Shown piece after piece: positions 40,538 through 49,218 of a DNA stretch of 64,000 nt. This DNA comes from Komagataeibacter rhaeticus (GTDB lineage: Bacteria; Pseudomonadota; Alphaproteobacteria; Acetobacterales; Acetobacteraceae). The stretch's first letter is position 1, and every line of letters begins with the position of its first letter. The stretch lies in the NCBI RefSeq assembly GCF_003207855.1, contig NZ_NKTZ01000014.1, forward strand, positions 1 through 64,000, read 5' to 3'. Below the pieces are notes generated by a model. The model saw only the letters and a list, made by a program, of their open reading frames with translations. It had not been told where the DNA came from and searched no databases. A program made the translations under genes and the position numbers.

Positions 40538-41002
40538 TCACGCCCCCAGCGTGCCCCAGCGCGCGGTTGCCGCGTCATCACAGGCGCGCGGAGCGACCCA
40601 GGCCGTGCTTCCATCGGCAAATTCCTCGCGTTTCCAGAAAGGTGCGTGGGTCTTGAGCCAGTCCATCATGAATTCCGTCGCCCCCAGCGCGCCCCCCCTG
40701 TGGGCCGAGGCACACAGCACCAGCACGATGGGCATGCCCACCGCCAGTCGGCCCACACGGTGGATGATGGTGCAGCCCACAAGCCCGAATCGCGTACAGG
40801 CGGATTCGGCAATCTGGCGCATCATGGTCTCGGTCATGCCGGGGTAGTGTTCCAGTTCCAGCGCCACCAGGCCGCCGCCGCCCCGAACAAAACCCGTAAA
40901 CGCGCCCACTCCCCCCACTTCCGTCTGCCCTGCCAGCAGGGCCGTGGTCTCGTGGGCGGAATCGAACGCTTCCGCCTGAACGCGGATCGTAACGCGGGAC
41001 AT
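40538..41002 (-). CDS. moaE: Molybdopterin synthase catalytic subunit MoaE
   Basis: The 154-residue large subunit of molybdopterin synthase inserts sulfur into precursor Z. Family motifs are GAFTGFVRGG near residue 34, LELEHYPGMTE near 49, and the catalytic-lysine regions HRGGALGATEFMMDWLKTHAPFWKRE near the C-terminus (excerpt: WLKTHAPFWKRE). The ATG at 41002 fits the family start. It lies 7 bp after moaD. Confidence 0.93.
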   Translation of the reverse strand: MSRVTIRVQAEAFDSAHETTALLAGQTEVGGVGAFTGFVRGGGGLVALELEHYPGMTETMMRQIAESACTRFGLVGCTIIHRVGRLAVGMPIVLVLCASAHRGGALGATEFMMDWLKTHAPFWKREEFADGSTAWVAPRACDDAATARWGTLGA

Positions 41003-41009
41003 GGCGCGG

Positions 41010-41264
41010 TCAGCCTCCGGTAACGGGGGGGAAGAAGGCAATCTCGTCATTGGCGGCAATGGTGGCCGCGTTTGTGGCGAAACTCTGGTTCACGGCAACG
41101 CGGATCAGTTCCGGCCGGCCAAAGATCTCGGCATACGCGCCGCCACGGGCGTGCAACTGGCTGATCAGGCCCGCCACGGAGTCCACGCCCGGTGGCAGGG
41201 GCAGTGTCTCACCGGGGCGGCCAAGCCGGTCCCGCAGCCATGCAAAATAGAGAATGCGCAGCAT
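41010..41264 (-). CDS. moaD: Molybdopterin synthase sulfur carrier subunit MoaD
   Basis: The 84-residue ubiquitin-fold protein ends in the diagnostic Gly-Gly (FFPPVTGG), which is thiocarboxylated and donates sulfur to precursor Z on MoaE. The start MLRILYFAWLRDRLG is the typical first beta strand and helix. An earlier ATG at 41294 would add ten residues. It pairs with moaE in one transcription unit below pgsA and a lipoprotein gene. Confidence 0.92.
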   Translation of the reverse strand: MLRILYFAWLRDRLGRPGETLPLPPGVDSVAGLISQLHARGGAYAEIFGRPELIRVAVNQSFATNAATIAANDEIAFFPPVTGG

Positions 41265-41320
41265 TCCGGTTTCATCTCCCTGTCTGCGGGCCATGACTGA
41301 CGGATGGCCGGAGCCACCCC

Positions 41321-41827
41321 TCAGGGGGCCTGCTGTTCGTGAACCGTGCCATCGGCGCCAACCAGGGTACTGGTGCCATCGCCATTGGGCACGATGATGG
41401 TTGAATCCGACACGCCCTTATGCGTCGCCTCTCCCGCCAAGGGCAATGCGGAAACAGGCAGTGCCTCCGCCTGCATGCCATCGGGTGCCGGATCGTTGCC
41501 GATCTGCATCTCGCCACCGGCAGGCAGGTCCACCTCACGCTCGACCAGACGGGAGCGCGCGGCCGCATTGCCCGGGCCGTCCGGCCCCGCGCCAATGGCG
41601 TCCAGCGCCATCTGCCCGGACGGCAGGACCGGCCAGATATTATGCTCCTGCGCCACGATGGGCGGGACCCGGGCAACCCTGCCTGCTACACGGCGCATGT
41701 TTTCCACATCCGTGCGCGGGGTGTTGGGCAGGCTGCCCGGCAGTTCCGTATTGTCGGACAGGATTTTGCCAAAGCCGCCACATCCGGCCAGACATAGCAG
41801 CAATGACAGCAGCATGGCGTTACGCAC
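41321..41827 (-). CDS. Hypothetical lipoprotein, GTG start
   Basis: The product of 168 residues has a short lipoprotein signal (MLLSLLLCLAGC, lipobox LAGC), followed by a proline- and acid-rich segment without a recognised domain. The GTG at 41827 has a strong GGGGAG site 6 bases upstream. An ATG at 41815 is also possible. It sits between pgsA and moaD, which are adjacent in many relatives, so it may be a lineage insertion in the group. Function unknown. An outer-membrane location is inferred from the signal alone. Confidence 0.7.
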   Translation of the reverse strand: MRNAMLLSLLLCLAGCGGFGKILSDNTELPGSLPNTPRTDVENMRRVAGRVARVPPIVAQEHNIWPVLPSGQMALDAIGAGPDGPGNAAARSRLVEREVDLPAGGEMQIGNDPAPDGMQAEALPVSALPLAGEATHKGVSDSTIIVPNGDGTSTLVGADGTVHEQQAP

Positions 41828-41920
41828 CGTGTTCTCCCCTTTCCCGGCCTGTCCGGCACAAGGTGGACCCGTCAGCCCACAGGAGAGAGCAACCACGCCG
41901 CGCGTTAATTTTTCATGTAA

Positions 41921-42520
41921 TCAGGGCGATAATTTTGTCGCCCCCGCCCCGGCGCCGCTGACATGGCGCAGCCCGGTGGACAGGTAGTCCCACCCGGTAA
42001 TCAGGGTCAGGACGGCGGCGATCCACATCATGATGGCCCCCAGCGCGTTGACGGGCAGCCAGCCGATATGCAGCAGCCCCGCCGTGCTGTCGCCCGCCAG
42101 CAGGAAGCCGATGGCGGTCATCTGGAATCCGGTTTTCCATTTTGCCAGCCGGGTTACCGGCAACCCCACGCGGGTTGCGGCCAGGTATTCCCGCAGGCCA
42201 CTGACCAGGATCTCCCGCGAGAGGATGATGATGGCCGGGTACAGGCAGCCGTACGGCAGCCGCCCCAGCCCCGCCATGACCATGAGCGAGGCACCGACCA
42301 GCAGCTTGTCGGCAATCGGGTCCAGCATGCGGCCCAGGTCGGAATTCTGGTTCCAGGCCCGCGCCAGCTTGCCATCCAGGTAGTCGGTAATCCCCGCCAG
42401 GATGAACAGCACGCAGGCAGCGCAGTCGGTCTGGGGGGTGTGCAGGACAACCAGCCCGACAACAAGGGGAACCACAATGATGCGGGACAGGGTCAGGAGA
42501 TTGGGCAGGTCGGTAAGCAT
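41921..42520 (-). CDS. pgsA: CDP-diacylglycerol-glycerol-3-phosphate 3-phosphatidyltransferase
   Basis: The 199-residue inner-membrane enzyme makes phosphatidylglycerol phosphate. The complete CDP-alcohol phosphotransferase motif is present as Asp46, Asp49-Gly50, Ala53-Arg54, Gly63, Asp67 and Asp71 (D-x2-DG-x2-AR-x8-G-x3-D-x3-D). Several hydrophobic helices surround it. It follows uvrC after 92 bp in the order uvrC-pgsA-moaD-moaE known in alphaproteobacteria. Confidence 0.95.
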   Translation of the reverse strand: MLTDLPNLLTLSRIIVVPLVVGLVVLHTPQTDCAACVLFILAGITDYLDGKLARAWNQNSDLGRMLDPIADKLLVGASLMVMAGLGRLPYGCLYPAIIILSREILVSGLREYLAATRVGLPVTRLAKWKTGFQMTAIGFLLAGDSTAGLLHIGWLPVNALGAIMMWIAAVLTLITGWDYLSTGLRHVSGAGAGATKLSP

Positions 42521-42612
42521 GCTGATACTGCTATAGCCAAGGATGGGGAAAAGCCGAAATACTGATAACGCCTGTCAGGCAGGTTCTATGCTCACATCTG
42601 CATGACAGCCGA

Positions 42613-44499
42613 TCAGTCCCCTGTCCAGTCGGGATGGAAATATCCGTATATGGCACGCGCCATGTCACGGTTGATACCGGGTGCATTTTCCAGTTCCCCC
42701 AGACCCGCCTGGCGCACGCTGCGGGCCGAGCCGAAATGCTTGAGCAGCGCACGCTTGCGTGCAGGTCCAACGCCCGGAATATCGTCCAGTTCCGAGCGCA
42801 CCAGCGTTTTGGAACGGCCCGCGCGGTGGGTGGTGATGGCAAAGCGGTGTGCCTCGTCCCGCAGGCGCTGGAGGTAGTACAGCACCGGGTCACGCGGCGG
42901 GAGCTGGAAGGGGGCGCGGCCTTCGGTATGGAACCATTCGCGCCCGGCATCCCTGTCCGGCCCCTTGGCAATGGCCACCAGCGTCACCCCCGTGACCCCC
43001 AGTTCGTCCAGCACGCCGCGCACGGCGGTATACTGCCCGGCACCGCCATCGATCAGCAGGATGTCGGGCCAGTCCTCGGGGCGCACGCCCTCCTCGCGGT
43101 CCTTCAGCGCGCGGCGGAAGCGGCGTTCCAGCACCTCGCGCATCATGGCGAAGTCATCGCCCGGCGTGACCGGCCCCTTGATGGAGAATTTGCGGTAGGC
43201 CCGCTTGTCAAACCCTTCCGGCCCGCCCACCACCATCACGCCATAGGCATTGGCGCCCTGGATGTGGCTGTTGTCGTAGGTCTCGATCCGGCGCGGGGGT
43301 TCCGCCAGCCCGAACAGGTCGGCCACGCCCTGCAAAAGCCGGGCCTGGCCGGCGCTTTCCGCCATCCTGCGCTCCAGCGCTTCGCGCGCGTTGATTTCGG
43401 CATGCTCGATCACGCCGCGCTTTTCGCCACGCCGGGGGTGGATGATCTCCACCTTCCGCCCCCGCCGCAGGCCCAGCGCCGCGGTCAGCACGTCCAGTTC
43501 CGGCAGGTCCTGATTGACCAGGACCTGCGCCGGCGGCGGCTTGTCGTCATAGAACTGGCCGATGAAGGCGGCGAGCACGTCGGGCGCGTTCTCGTCACGC
43601 GCATGGCTGGGAAAGAACGCCCGGTTGCCGTTGTTGCGCCCGGCGCGGATGAAGAACACCTGAATGCAGGACTGCCCCGCGATCTGCCAGATGGCGATGA
43701 TGTCCGCATCCGTCACGGTGGAGGGATTGATGACGCTGGAATCCTGCTGCAACGCCGAAAGCCCCCGTATGCGGTCGCGGATCGCCGCCGCGCGCTCGAA
43801 CTCCAGCGCGCCTGCCGCCTCCTCCATCTCGCGCCCCAGCTGTTCGCGCATATGAGGGTTGCGGCCCGCCAGGAAGTCGCGTGCCTGGGCGGCCAGCCCG
43901 GCATAGTCCTCGCGGCTTATGCGGTCGGTGCAGGGGGCCGAGCAGCGGTGGATCTGATGCAGAAGGCACGGGCGCGTGCGGCCCTGCATCTCGCTGTCGG
44001 AGCATGAGCGCAGCAGGAAGGTGCGCTGGAGCAGGTTGAGCGTCTGGTTGACCGACCAGGCGGACGCGAACGGCCCCCAGTAGCTTGCCCCCTTCACCGG
44101 CTTGCCCCGGTGCTTGCTGATCTGGGGGAATTCATGCCGGTCGGTCAGCATGATCCACGGATAGCTCTTATCGTCGCGCAGCAGGATGTTGTACCGCGGC
44201 TGCATGCGCTTGATGTAGTTGGACTCCAGCAGCAGGGCCTCGGCCTCGGTATGGGTCGTGACGATTTCCATGCCGTGGGTTTCGGACACCATGCGCCGCA
44301 GCCGTTCGGTCAGGCGGCTGACATGGGTATAGGACGTCACGCGCTTCTTCAGGTTGAGCGCCTTGCCCACGTACAGCACATCACCCTTTGCCCCCAGCAT
44401 GCGGTACACGCCGGGGGATTGCGGCATGGTCTGCAGGGCATGGTGGATCGCCGCCACCCCCACGGGCCGGGTCGGGGGGGCTGAAATGGCCGTTGTCAT
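42613..44499 (-). CDS. uvrC: Excinuclease ABC subunit C
   Basis: The 628-residue subunit makes the two incisions in nucleotide excision repair. The N-terminal GIY-YIG nuclease domain ([20 protein letters not shown]) is near residues 27-110 and a UvrB-binding UVR motif near 210-245. The endonuclease-V-like RNase H fold carries [10 protein letters not shown] and LLIDGGAGQ, and helix-hairpin-helix motifs close the protein ([20 protein letters not shown]). The frame is open to 44604, but homology begins near the ATG at 44499. Its upstream region contains the AT-rich segment described separately. Confidence 0.95.
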   Translation of the reverse strand: MTTAISAPPTRPVGVAAIHHALQTMPQSPGVYRMLGAKGDVLYVGKALNLKKRVTSYTHVSRLTERLRRMVSETHGMEIVTTHTEAEALLLESNYIKRMQPRYNILLRDDKSYPWIMLTDRHEFPQISKHRGKPVKGASYWGPFASAWSVNQTLNLLQRTFLLRSCSDSEMQGRTRPCLLHQIHRCSAPCTDRISREDYAGLAAQARDFLAGRNPHMREQLGREMEEAAGALEFERAAAIRDRIRGLSALQQDSSVINPSTVTDADIIAIWQIAGQSCIQVFFIRAGRNNGNRAFFPSHARDENAPDVLAAFIGQFYDDKPPPAQVLVNQDLPELDVLTAALGLRRGRKVEIIHPRRGEKRGVIEHAEINAREALERRMAESAGQARLLQGVADLFGLAEPPRRIETYDNSHIQGANAYGVMVVGGPEGFDKRAYRKFSIKGPVTPGDDFAMMREVLERRFRRALKDREEGVRPEDWPDILLIDGGAGQYTAVRGVLDELGVTGVTLVAIAKGPDRDAGREWFHTEGRAPFQLPPRDPVLYYLQRLRDEAHRFAITTHRAGRSKTLVRSELDDIPGVGPARKRALLKHFGSARSVRQAGLGELENAPGINRDMARAIYGYFHPDWTGD

Positions 44500-44879
44500 G
44501 GTTGGTGGCCGTTCATCCACCGATGATGTGGATAAGTCTGTGGAGCAGCAGCAGAAAAAAACGTGCGGATGGCGGTTTTCCTTTCCTGCAACTGGATTGC
44601 CCAAAAAAACATCACTAAAGATAACCTACTGTTTTATAACAATTATATTTGGGAACCCCGCAGCCGGAAAAAAAATCCCACCCCTGATTGGCCAGATTCA
44701 TGCCTGTCAACCCCACAGGTGGACAAATTGTGGCATCAGTGTGATGGCGGGGTCCGGTTTCCTTTTTGCACGAAATATCAGCCGCCTTTTGCAATTCGTT
44801 CCTGTTTTTGTCCTGCACGGCCCGGCGGGGGCGGAAAAATATTCTTGTCAGCCCCGCCCGGATCGGCAATGCACCCGAT
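44500..44879. other. 380-bp divergent region between uvrC and xthA with a DnaA box and AT-rich segment
   Basis: TGTGGATAA at 44527-44535 is a perfect DnaA box on the minus strand, and GTGGACAA at about 44719 is a weaker relative. The 49 bases from 44602 to 44650 contain only about ten G or C, very unlike the rest of this DNA. This may simply be the promoter region of both genes, or a DNA-unwinding segment. No gene was found here. Confidence 0.5.
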
Positions 44880-45674
44880 ATGCGTATCGTAACCTGGAAT
44901 ATCAATTCCCTCCGCCTGCGGATGCCCCTGCTCGCCCGTCTCTGCGCGGAAACGGCGCCCGACATGGTCTGCCTGCAGGAAACCAAGGTGCCCGATGCCC
45001 TGTTCCCGCTGGAGGCGGTGCGGGCGCTGGGGTTCGGCCATGTCGCCTATCGCGGCATGAAGGGATATAATGGCGTGGCCATCCTGTCACGCCAGCCGGT
45101 GCAGGTGCTGGAGGATACGCCGGACTGGTGCGCGCGGGGCGACTGCCGCCACCTGGCCGTACGCCATGGCAGCGGGGAGACGGCCATCGACGTGCATGAT
45201 TTCTACGTGCCCGCCGGGGGTGACATTCCCGACCCGGATGAAAACCCCAAATTCGCCCACAAGCTGGCATTTGTGGAAGAGGCACGCCACTGGTTTTCCG
45301 CCCGCGCCATGCGGCGTACGGTGCTGGTGGGGGATCTGAACATCGCCCCGCTGGAACACGATGTGTGGAGCCATAAGCAGTTGCTGAAGATCGTCAGCCA
45401 CACCCCGGCGGAAACCGAACGCCTGCTGGCATGGCAGCAGACCGGCTTTATCGACGCGATGCGCCACTTCGTACCCCCGGCGGAGAAGCTTTACACTTGG
45501 TGGTCCTATCGCAACCGTGACTGGAGTGCCTCTGACCGGGGGCGGCGGCTGGACCATGTATGGGTCACGCCCGACCTGAGGGACGCGCTGCGCGGCATGC
45601 AGGTGCTCCGCCCCGCGCGAGACTGGGACAAGCCATCCGACCATGTGCCGGTCATTGTCGATATGGACGCCTGA
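44880..45674 (+). CDS. xthA: Exodeoxyribonuclease III
   Basis: The 264-residue enzyme is an AP endonuclease and 3'-5' exonuclease of base-excision repair. Motifs are WNINSLR near residue 6, QETKV with the metal-binding Glu near residue 34, GDLNIAP near residue 150, and the closing DH of KPSDHVPV near 255. The ATG at 44880 is the natural family start. An upstream in-frame ATG at 44766 would add 38 residues without homology. It is transcribed away from uvrC. Confidence 0.95.
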   Translation: MRIVTWNINSLRLRMPLLARLCAETAPDMVCLQETKVPDALFPLEAVRALGFGHVAYRGMKGYNGVAILSRQPVQVLEDTPDWCARGDCRHLAVRHGSGETAIDVHDFYVPAGGDIPDPDENPKFAHKLAFVEEARHWFSARAMRRTVLVGDLNIAPLEHDVWSHKQLLKIVSHTPAETERLLAWQQTGFIDAMRHFVPPAEKLYTWWSYRNRDWSASDRGRRLDHVWVTPDLRDALRGMQVLRPARDWDKPSDHVPVIVDMDA

Positions 45675-45723
45675 GCGTCCTGCCCCCGCGGGAATTGTCT
45701 GAAAACGATTCATGGGAAAACAT

Positions 45724-45776
45724 GGACGTTCCCGGATGCCGGTAGCGTTCTGGAAAACACGTTACCGGACACGTCC
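45724..45776. other. Nested stem-loop downstream of xthA
   Basis: An inner stem CCGGTAGCGT (45739-45748) with ACGTTACCGG (45759-45768), nine pairs plus one wobble, is enclosed by an outer stem GGACGT (45724-45729) with ACGTCC (45771-45776). It lies 50 bp after the xthA stop and has no T-tract. It could stabilise the xthA message or belong to a small RNA. Confidence 0.45.
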
Positions 45777-45823
45777 GCATGACGGGCAGGACGTGTGCAG
45801 GATGCACGCCCCATAAACACGAC

Positions 45824-45849
45824 CGGGCCGCCCGAAACCGGGCGGCCCG
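45824..45849. terminator. GC-rich hairpin between xthA and the response regulator gene
   Basis: Arms CGGGCCGCCCG (45824-45834) and CGGGCGGCCCG (45839-45849) form an 11-bp perfect stem with an AAAC loop, located between converging genes. There is no long T-tract, so it is a likely but not textbook bidirectional terminator. Confidence 0.65.
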
Positions 45850-45879
45850 TCATGAAAAGCCGTCACGCCATCCCTGCCA

Positions 45880-46599
45880 TCAGGCCAGGGCGGGCTTGCC
45901 CCCTTCGGGGTCCAGGCGATAGCCGCCACCTTCCGTCACCAGCAGGGATGCATTGGTGGGATCAGGCTCGATCTTCTGGCGCAGGCGATAGATATGCGTC
46001 TCAAGCGTATGGGTGGTCACGGCGGCGTTGTAGCCCCAGACCTCGTTCAGCAGCACCTGCCGCGGCACCGGGCGCGTGCCCGCGCGGTACAGGAATTTCA
46101 GGATGGCCGCTTCCTTTTCCGTCAGCCGGATGCGGCGGTTCTTTGCCGTTTCCTGCAAAAGCTTGGCGGACGGGCGGAAGATATATGGCCCGATGGCGAA
46201 GACCGCGTCCTCGCTGTTCTCGAAAATCCGCATCTGCGCGCGCAGGCGGGCCAGCAGTTCGGCAATACGGAACGGTTTGGCCACATAGTCATTGGCCCCC
46301 GCATCCAGCCCGCGCACCACATCCGTCTCGTCATCCGAGCCAGTCAGGATGATGATGGGGATGCGCTTGCCCTTGCGCCGCAGATCGGCGCAGAAATCAC
46401 GGCCATCCCCGTCAGGGAGGGAAACGTCGAGGATGATCGCATCGAACCGGGCACCCGGCACCTGCAGTTTTTCCCACGCTTCGGCGACGGAGCCTGCCTC
46501 GATCGCTTCAAATTCACCATCAATCTGTAGCTGTTCAACGAGCATTTGACGTAAAGTCTGATCGTCGTCCGCTATCAGTATGGGACGTGCTCCTGCCAT
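45880..46599 (-). CDS. OmpR-family response regulator (CenR-like)
   Basis: The 239-residue protein has a receiver domain with phosphoacceptor Asp58 (IILDVSLPDGDG), acidic pair DDD at 11-13 and Lys in VAKPF near 108. A C-terminal winged helix follows (RLTEKEAAILKFLYRAG, THTLETHIYRLRQKIE). No histidine kinase gene is adjacent, so it is an orphan in this window. The sequence resembles the alphaproteobacterial envelope regulator CenR, which would fit the L,D-transpeptidase gene facing it, but that identity comes from memory of the family. About 170 bp separate the two genes. Confidence 0.88.
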   Translation of the reverse strand: MAGARPILIADDDQTLRQMLVEQLQIDGEFEAIEAGSVAEAWEKLQVPGARFDAIILDVSLPDGDGRDFCADLRRKGKRIPIIILTGSDDETDVVRGLDAGANDYVAKPFRIAELLARLRAQMRIFENSEDAVFAIGPYIFRPSAKLLQETAKNRRIRLTEKEAAILKFLYRAGTRPVPRQVLLNEVWGYNAAVTTHTLETHIYRLRQKIEPDPTNASLLVTEGGGYRLDPEGGKPALA

Positions 46600-46767
46600 C
46601 GAACCCTCTTTATCACTTTAGTTCCGACCCATTATCGGGCCGGTTTCTGTCTTGCCGTTCATGCCCCGCCATGCAACCCGTCCGGCCCATGACCCGACGG
46701 CCATCATGCCGCGTGCAGTCGAATCAGGCTGCAGATACCATACACAAGACCCGATCCAGAGGAATTC

Positions 46768-47277
46768 ATGATACGCGCTATTTTACAAACGAATACAGGT
46801 CTGGATGCACGACTGCATTGCATGGGTGCGGACATGCCCGCGATTATCGGCGCGGGCGGCATAAAAAACCACAAGATCGAGGGGGATCACGCCACACCTG
46901 CCGGGATCTGGCCGCTGCGGCGGGTCTTCTACCGCGCCGACCGGGTGCCATCACCTGTCTGTCATCTGCCGGTGGAACCCCTGGGCCCGCACGATGGATG
47001 GTGCGATGAACCCGCGCATCCCGACTACAACCGCCACATCACCCTGCCCCACCCCGCCCGGCACGAACGGCTGTGGCGCGATGATCACGTTTATGACATT
47101 CTTGTGGTTCTTGGTTATAACGACGATCCCGTCCAATCGGGCCGGGGCTCGGCCATTTTCCTTCATCTGCCCCCACGCGGCGGCCGGCCGACCGAAGGCT
47201 GCGTTGCCGTGGCCGAAGTGCTCCTGCGCCAGCTTCTGGCGGCGGGGCTGGGGGAAATCGAGGTCAGGCCGGCATGA
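46768..47277 (+). CDS. L,D-transpeptidase (YkuD) family protein
   Basis: The 169-residue protein carries the YkuD catalytic signature with His133 (IFLHLPP) and Cys145 (TEGCVAV). The segment DHATPAGIWPLRRVFYR near 40-56 is also typical. Family enzymes form 3-3 peptidoglycan cross-links or attach proteins to the wall, and this short form is the DUF-type single-domain variant. No signal peptide is visible, which is odd for a wall enzyme. Export could depend on an unrecognised signal, or the protein could be cytoplasmic. Its last 14 bp overlap the end of the antiporter gene on the other strand. Confidence 0.82.
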   Translation: MIRAILQTNTGLDARLHCMGADMPAIIGAGGIKNHKIEGDHATPAGIWPLRRVFYRADRVPSPVCHLPVEPLGPHDGWCDEPAHPDYNRHITLPHPARHERLWRDDHVYDILVVLGYNDDPVQSGRGSAIFLHLPPRGGRPTEGCVAVAEVLLRQLLAAGLGEIEVRPA

Positions 47278-49132
47278 CGCCCCGCTGCCCGGCGGGGGGA
47301 CGGGCCGCCGCCGCATCGGGCGGCACGAGGCGGATGATGATATCGCCCGCCGCGGCCTCGGCGGGAATCGCGTCCTCGGCCGAGCAGATCCAGATCGCGG
47401 TACCCTTGCGGATGATCATGAACAGCATGGCCGGACCCTGGAGCAGCTGCTCCTCGCCCATATCGGCGCGCATGGTGTGGCTGGCGAAACGCCAGCCCTG
47501 CGCGTAAAGCGAGTCGATCATCGAGAAATTCCACCCCGGCTCCCCCAGGACCTTGCCGCGTGAATCCCGGCTCAGCCCATGGTACAGGTCCAGCCGGGCA
47601 ATGCCGGGACTGACCTGGAACACACGCTGGCGCCCGAGATCGGGCGCCATGCGCGCGCAGACAAGGCCGTTATAGATGGCATCGGGCGTTGCCGCGATCA
47701 GGTAGTCCGCCGGGCGTTCCTCCAGGCTTTCCTGCCCCGCGTCCGAAAGCAGTTCGGCACTCAGGATCGGCACGCCAAGCTTTGCCGCCTTGTTCAGCGC
47801 GGGCGCATAGGTATCGACCAGCAGCACCGGTATGCCCTGGTCATGCACCACGCGCGCAAGGTTGGTGGACCAGGCATTGGCCCCCATGATGGCCAGCGCC
47901 GGTTCATCGGACAGTGTCAGCCGCAGCGCGCGCGCCAGCGGCCGCAGCGAAAAACCGTGCAGGATCATGGTGGACGCGATCAGTGCGAACACGGCGGGCG
48001 TGATCAGGTTGGCGCCGGGATAGCCCGCTTCACGCAGCTGCAGCCCGACTACACCGGCCACCGCCGCCGCCACGATGCCGCGCGGCGCGATCCAGCCCAC
48101 GAACAGCCGCTCCTGCCATGACATGCTGGCCCCGATGGTGGACAGGAAGATGCCCAGCGGCCGGACCACGAACATGACCGTGAATGTCAGGGCCATGATG
48201 GGCAGCGAAAGCTGGGCCAGCAGCGTGCGCTGCAGGTCCGCCGTCAGCAGCACGAACAGGCAGGACACCACGATCACGCCCAGCGATTCCTTGATACGCT
48301 GCAGTTCCGATATGCCCGTGACCTGCAGGTTGGCCAGCGCCATGCCGAACACGGTGGCGGCCATCAGCCCCGCCCCCTGCATGATCAGGTTGCAGAATGC
48401 CGCGACCCCCATGGCAAAGGCCAGGATGATGGGAATGCGCAGGATTTCGGGCAGCAGGTCGCGCGCGGACAGGAACTTGATCAGCATGGCGGGAAAGACG
48501 CCACAGGCAATCGAGAACATGGTGGCGAACAGCAGGTGCGGCCCGATCTCGACCGCCGCAAGCGACATCCCCGCCGTGTGCGACGGGCGCAGCAGCAGGC
48601 ACTCCAGCACCAGCGTTGCCAGGATGGCGGCAATCGGGTCATTGACGATCGCCTCCCACCGCAGGAACGCCGCCACCCGTGGCCGCAGCTTGGTATGGCG
48701 CAGCAGCGGCAGCACCACCGTGGGGCCGGTCACCACCACGATCGCGCCGAACAGCCACGCCGTGCCCCACGGCAGGTGGCCGATATAATGCGCCGCGATC
48801 GAACCGAGTACCCAGTTGATGGGCAGGGCCGCCGCCGTCAGGCGCAGCACGCCCTCGCCCGATTCCCGCCATTGCCGCAGGTCCAGCGCCAGCCCGCCCT
48901 CGAACACGATGAAGGCCACCGCCATGGACACAAGCGGGTGGAAATATGGCCCGATCGCCGCCGCCGGGTGCAGGAGCCCCAGCCCCGGCCCGTAGATCAG
49001 CCCGAGGGCGAACAGCAGCACGATGGCCGGCAGCCTGAAGCGCCACGCCACCCACTGGGCCGCGATCCCGCCGCCCAGAACGCACAGAATTCCTATTGCC
49101 AGGTTGGTTGCCTGCATGCCCGTATCCCGCAT
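47264..49132 (-). CDS. CPA1 family Na+/H+ antiporter with C-terminal TrkA-N-like domain
   Basis: The 622-residue protein has about 12-13 hydrophobic helices over residues 5-400, with the ion-site motif WEAIVNDPIAAILA near residues 158-171. A soluble C-terminal region follows with a Rossmann-like stretch (ALAIMGANAWSTNLARVVHDQGIPVLLVD excerpted as GANAWSTNLARVV). Such proteins exchange sodium or potassium for protons, useful for pH homeostasis in an acid-producing organism. A second ATG at 49117 is possible. It runs in the same direction as guaB and the RsmB-type gene but 86 bp away. Confidence 0.85.
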   Translation of the reverse strand: MRDTGMQATNLAIGILCVLGGGIAAQWVAWRFRLPAIVLLFALGLIYGPGLGLLHPAAAIGPYFHPLVSMAVAFIVFEGGLALDLRQWRESGEGVLRLTAAALPINWVLGSIAAHYIGHLPWGTAWLFGAIVVVTGPTVVLPLLRHTKLRPRVAAFLRWEAIVNDPIAAILATLVLECLLLRPSHTAGMSLAAVEIGPHLLFATMFSIACGVFPAMLIKFLSARDLLPEILRIPIILAFAMGVAAFCNLIMQGAGLMAATVFGMALANLQVTGISELQRIKESLGVIVVSCLFVLLTADLQRTLLAQLSLPIMALTFTVMFVVRPLGIFLSTIGASMSWQERLFVGWIAPRGIVAAAVAGVVGLQLREAGYPGANLITPAVFALIASTMILHGFSLRPLARALRLTLSDEPALAIMGANAWSTNLARVVHDQGIPVLLVDTYAPALNKAAKLGVPILSAELLSDAGQESLEERPADYLIAATPDAIYNGLVCARMAPDLGRQRVFQVSPGIARLDLYHGLSRDSRGKVLGEPGWNFSMIDSLYAQGWRFASHTMRADMGEEQLLQGPAMLFMIIRKGTAIWICSAEDAIPAEAAAGDIIIRLVPPDAAAARPPAGQRGVMPA

Positions 49133-49218
49133 TGTTGCAAACGCCCCAGCCGCCTGCCAGCTGCGCGTTCACGGGCAGGGAATGCGATCATGGCGTATCC
49201 GTTCAACCGATATGTATA

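Noticed and set aside
44797-44813. A possible alphaproteobacterial LexA box GTTC-N7-GTTC before xthA
   Set aside because: The second half reads GTCC and lies one base too far, so it does not fit the consensus.
44500-44879. Calling the uvrC-xthA gap the chromosomal origin oriC
   Set aside because: Only one perfect DnaA box is present and the neighbours are not typical origin markers. Kept as a finding to test rather than a feature of type origin.
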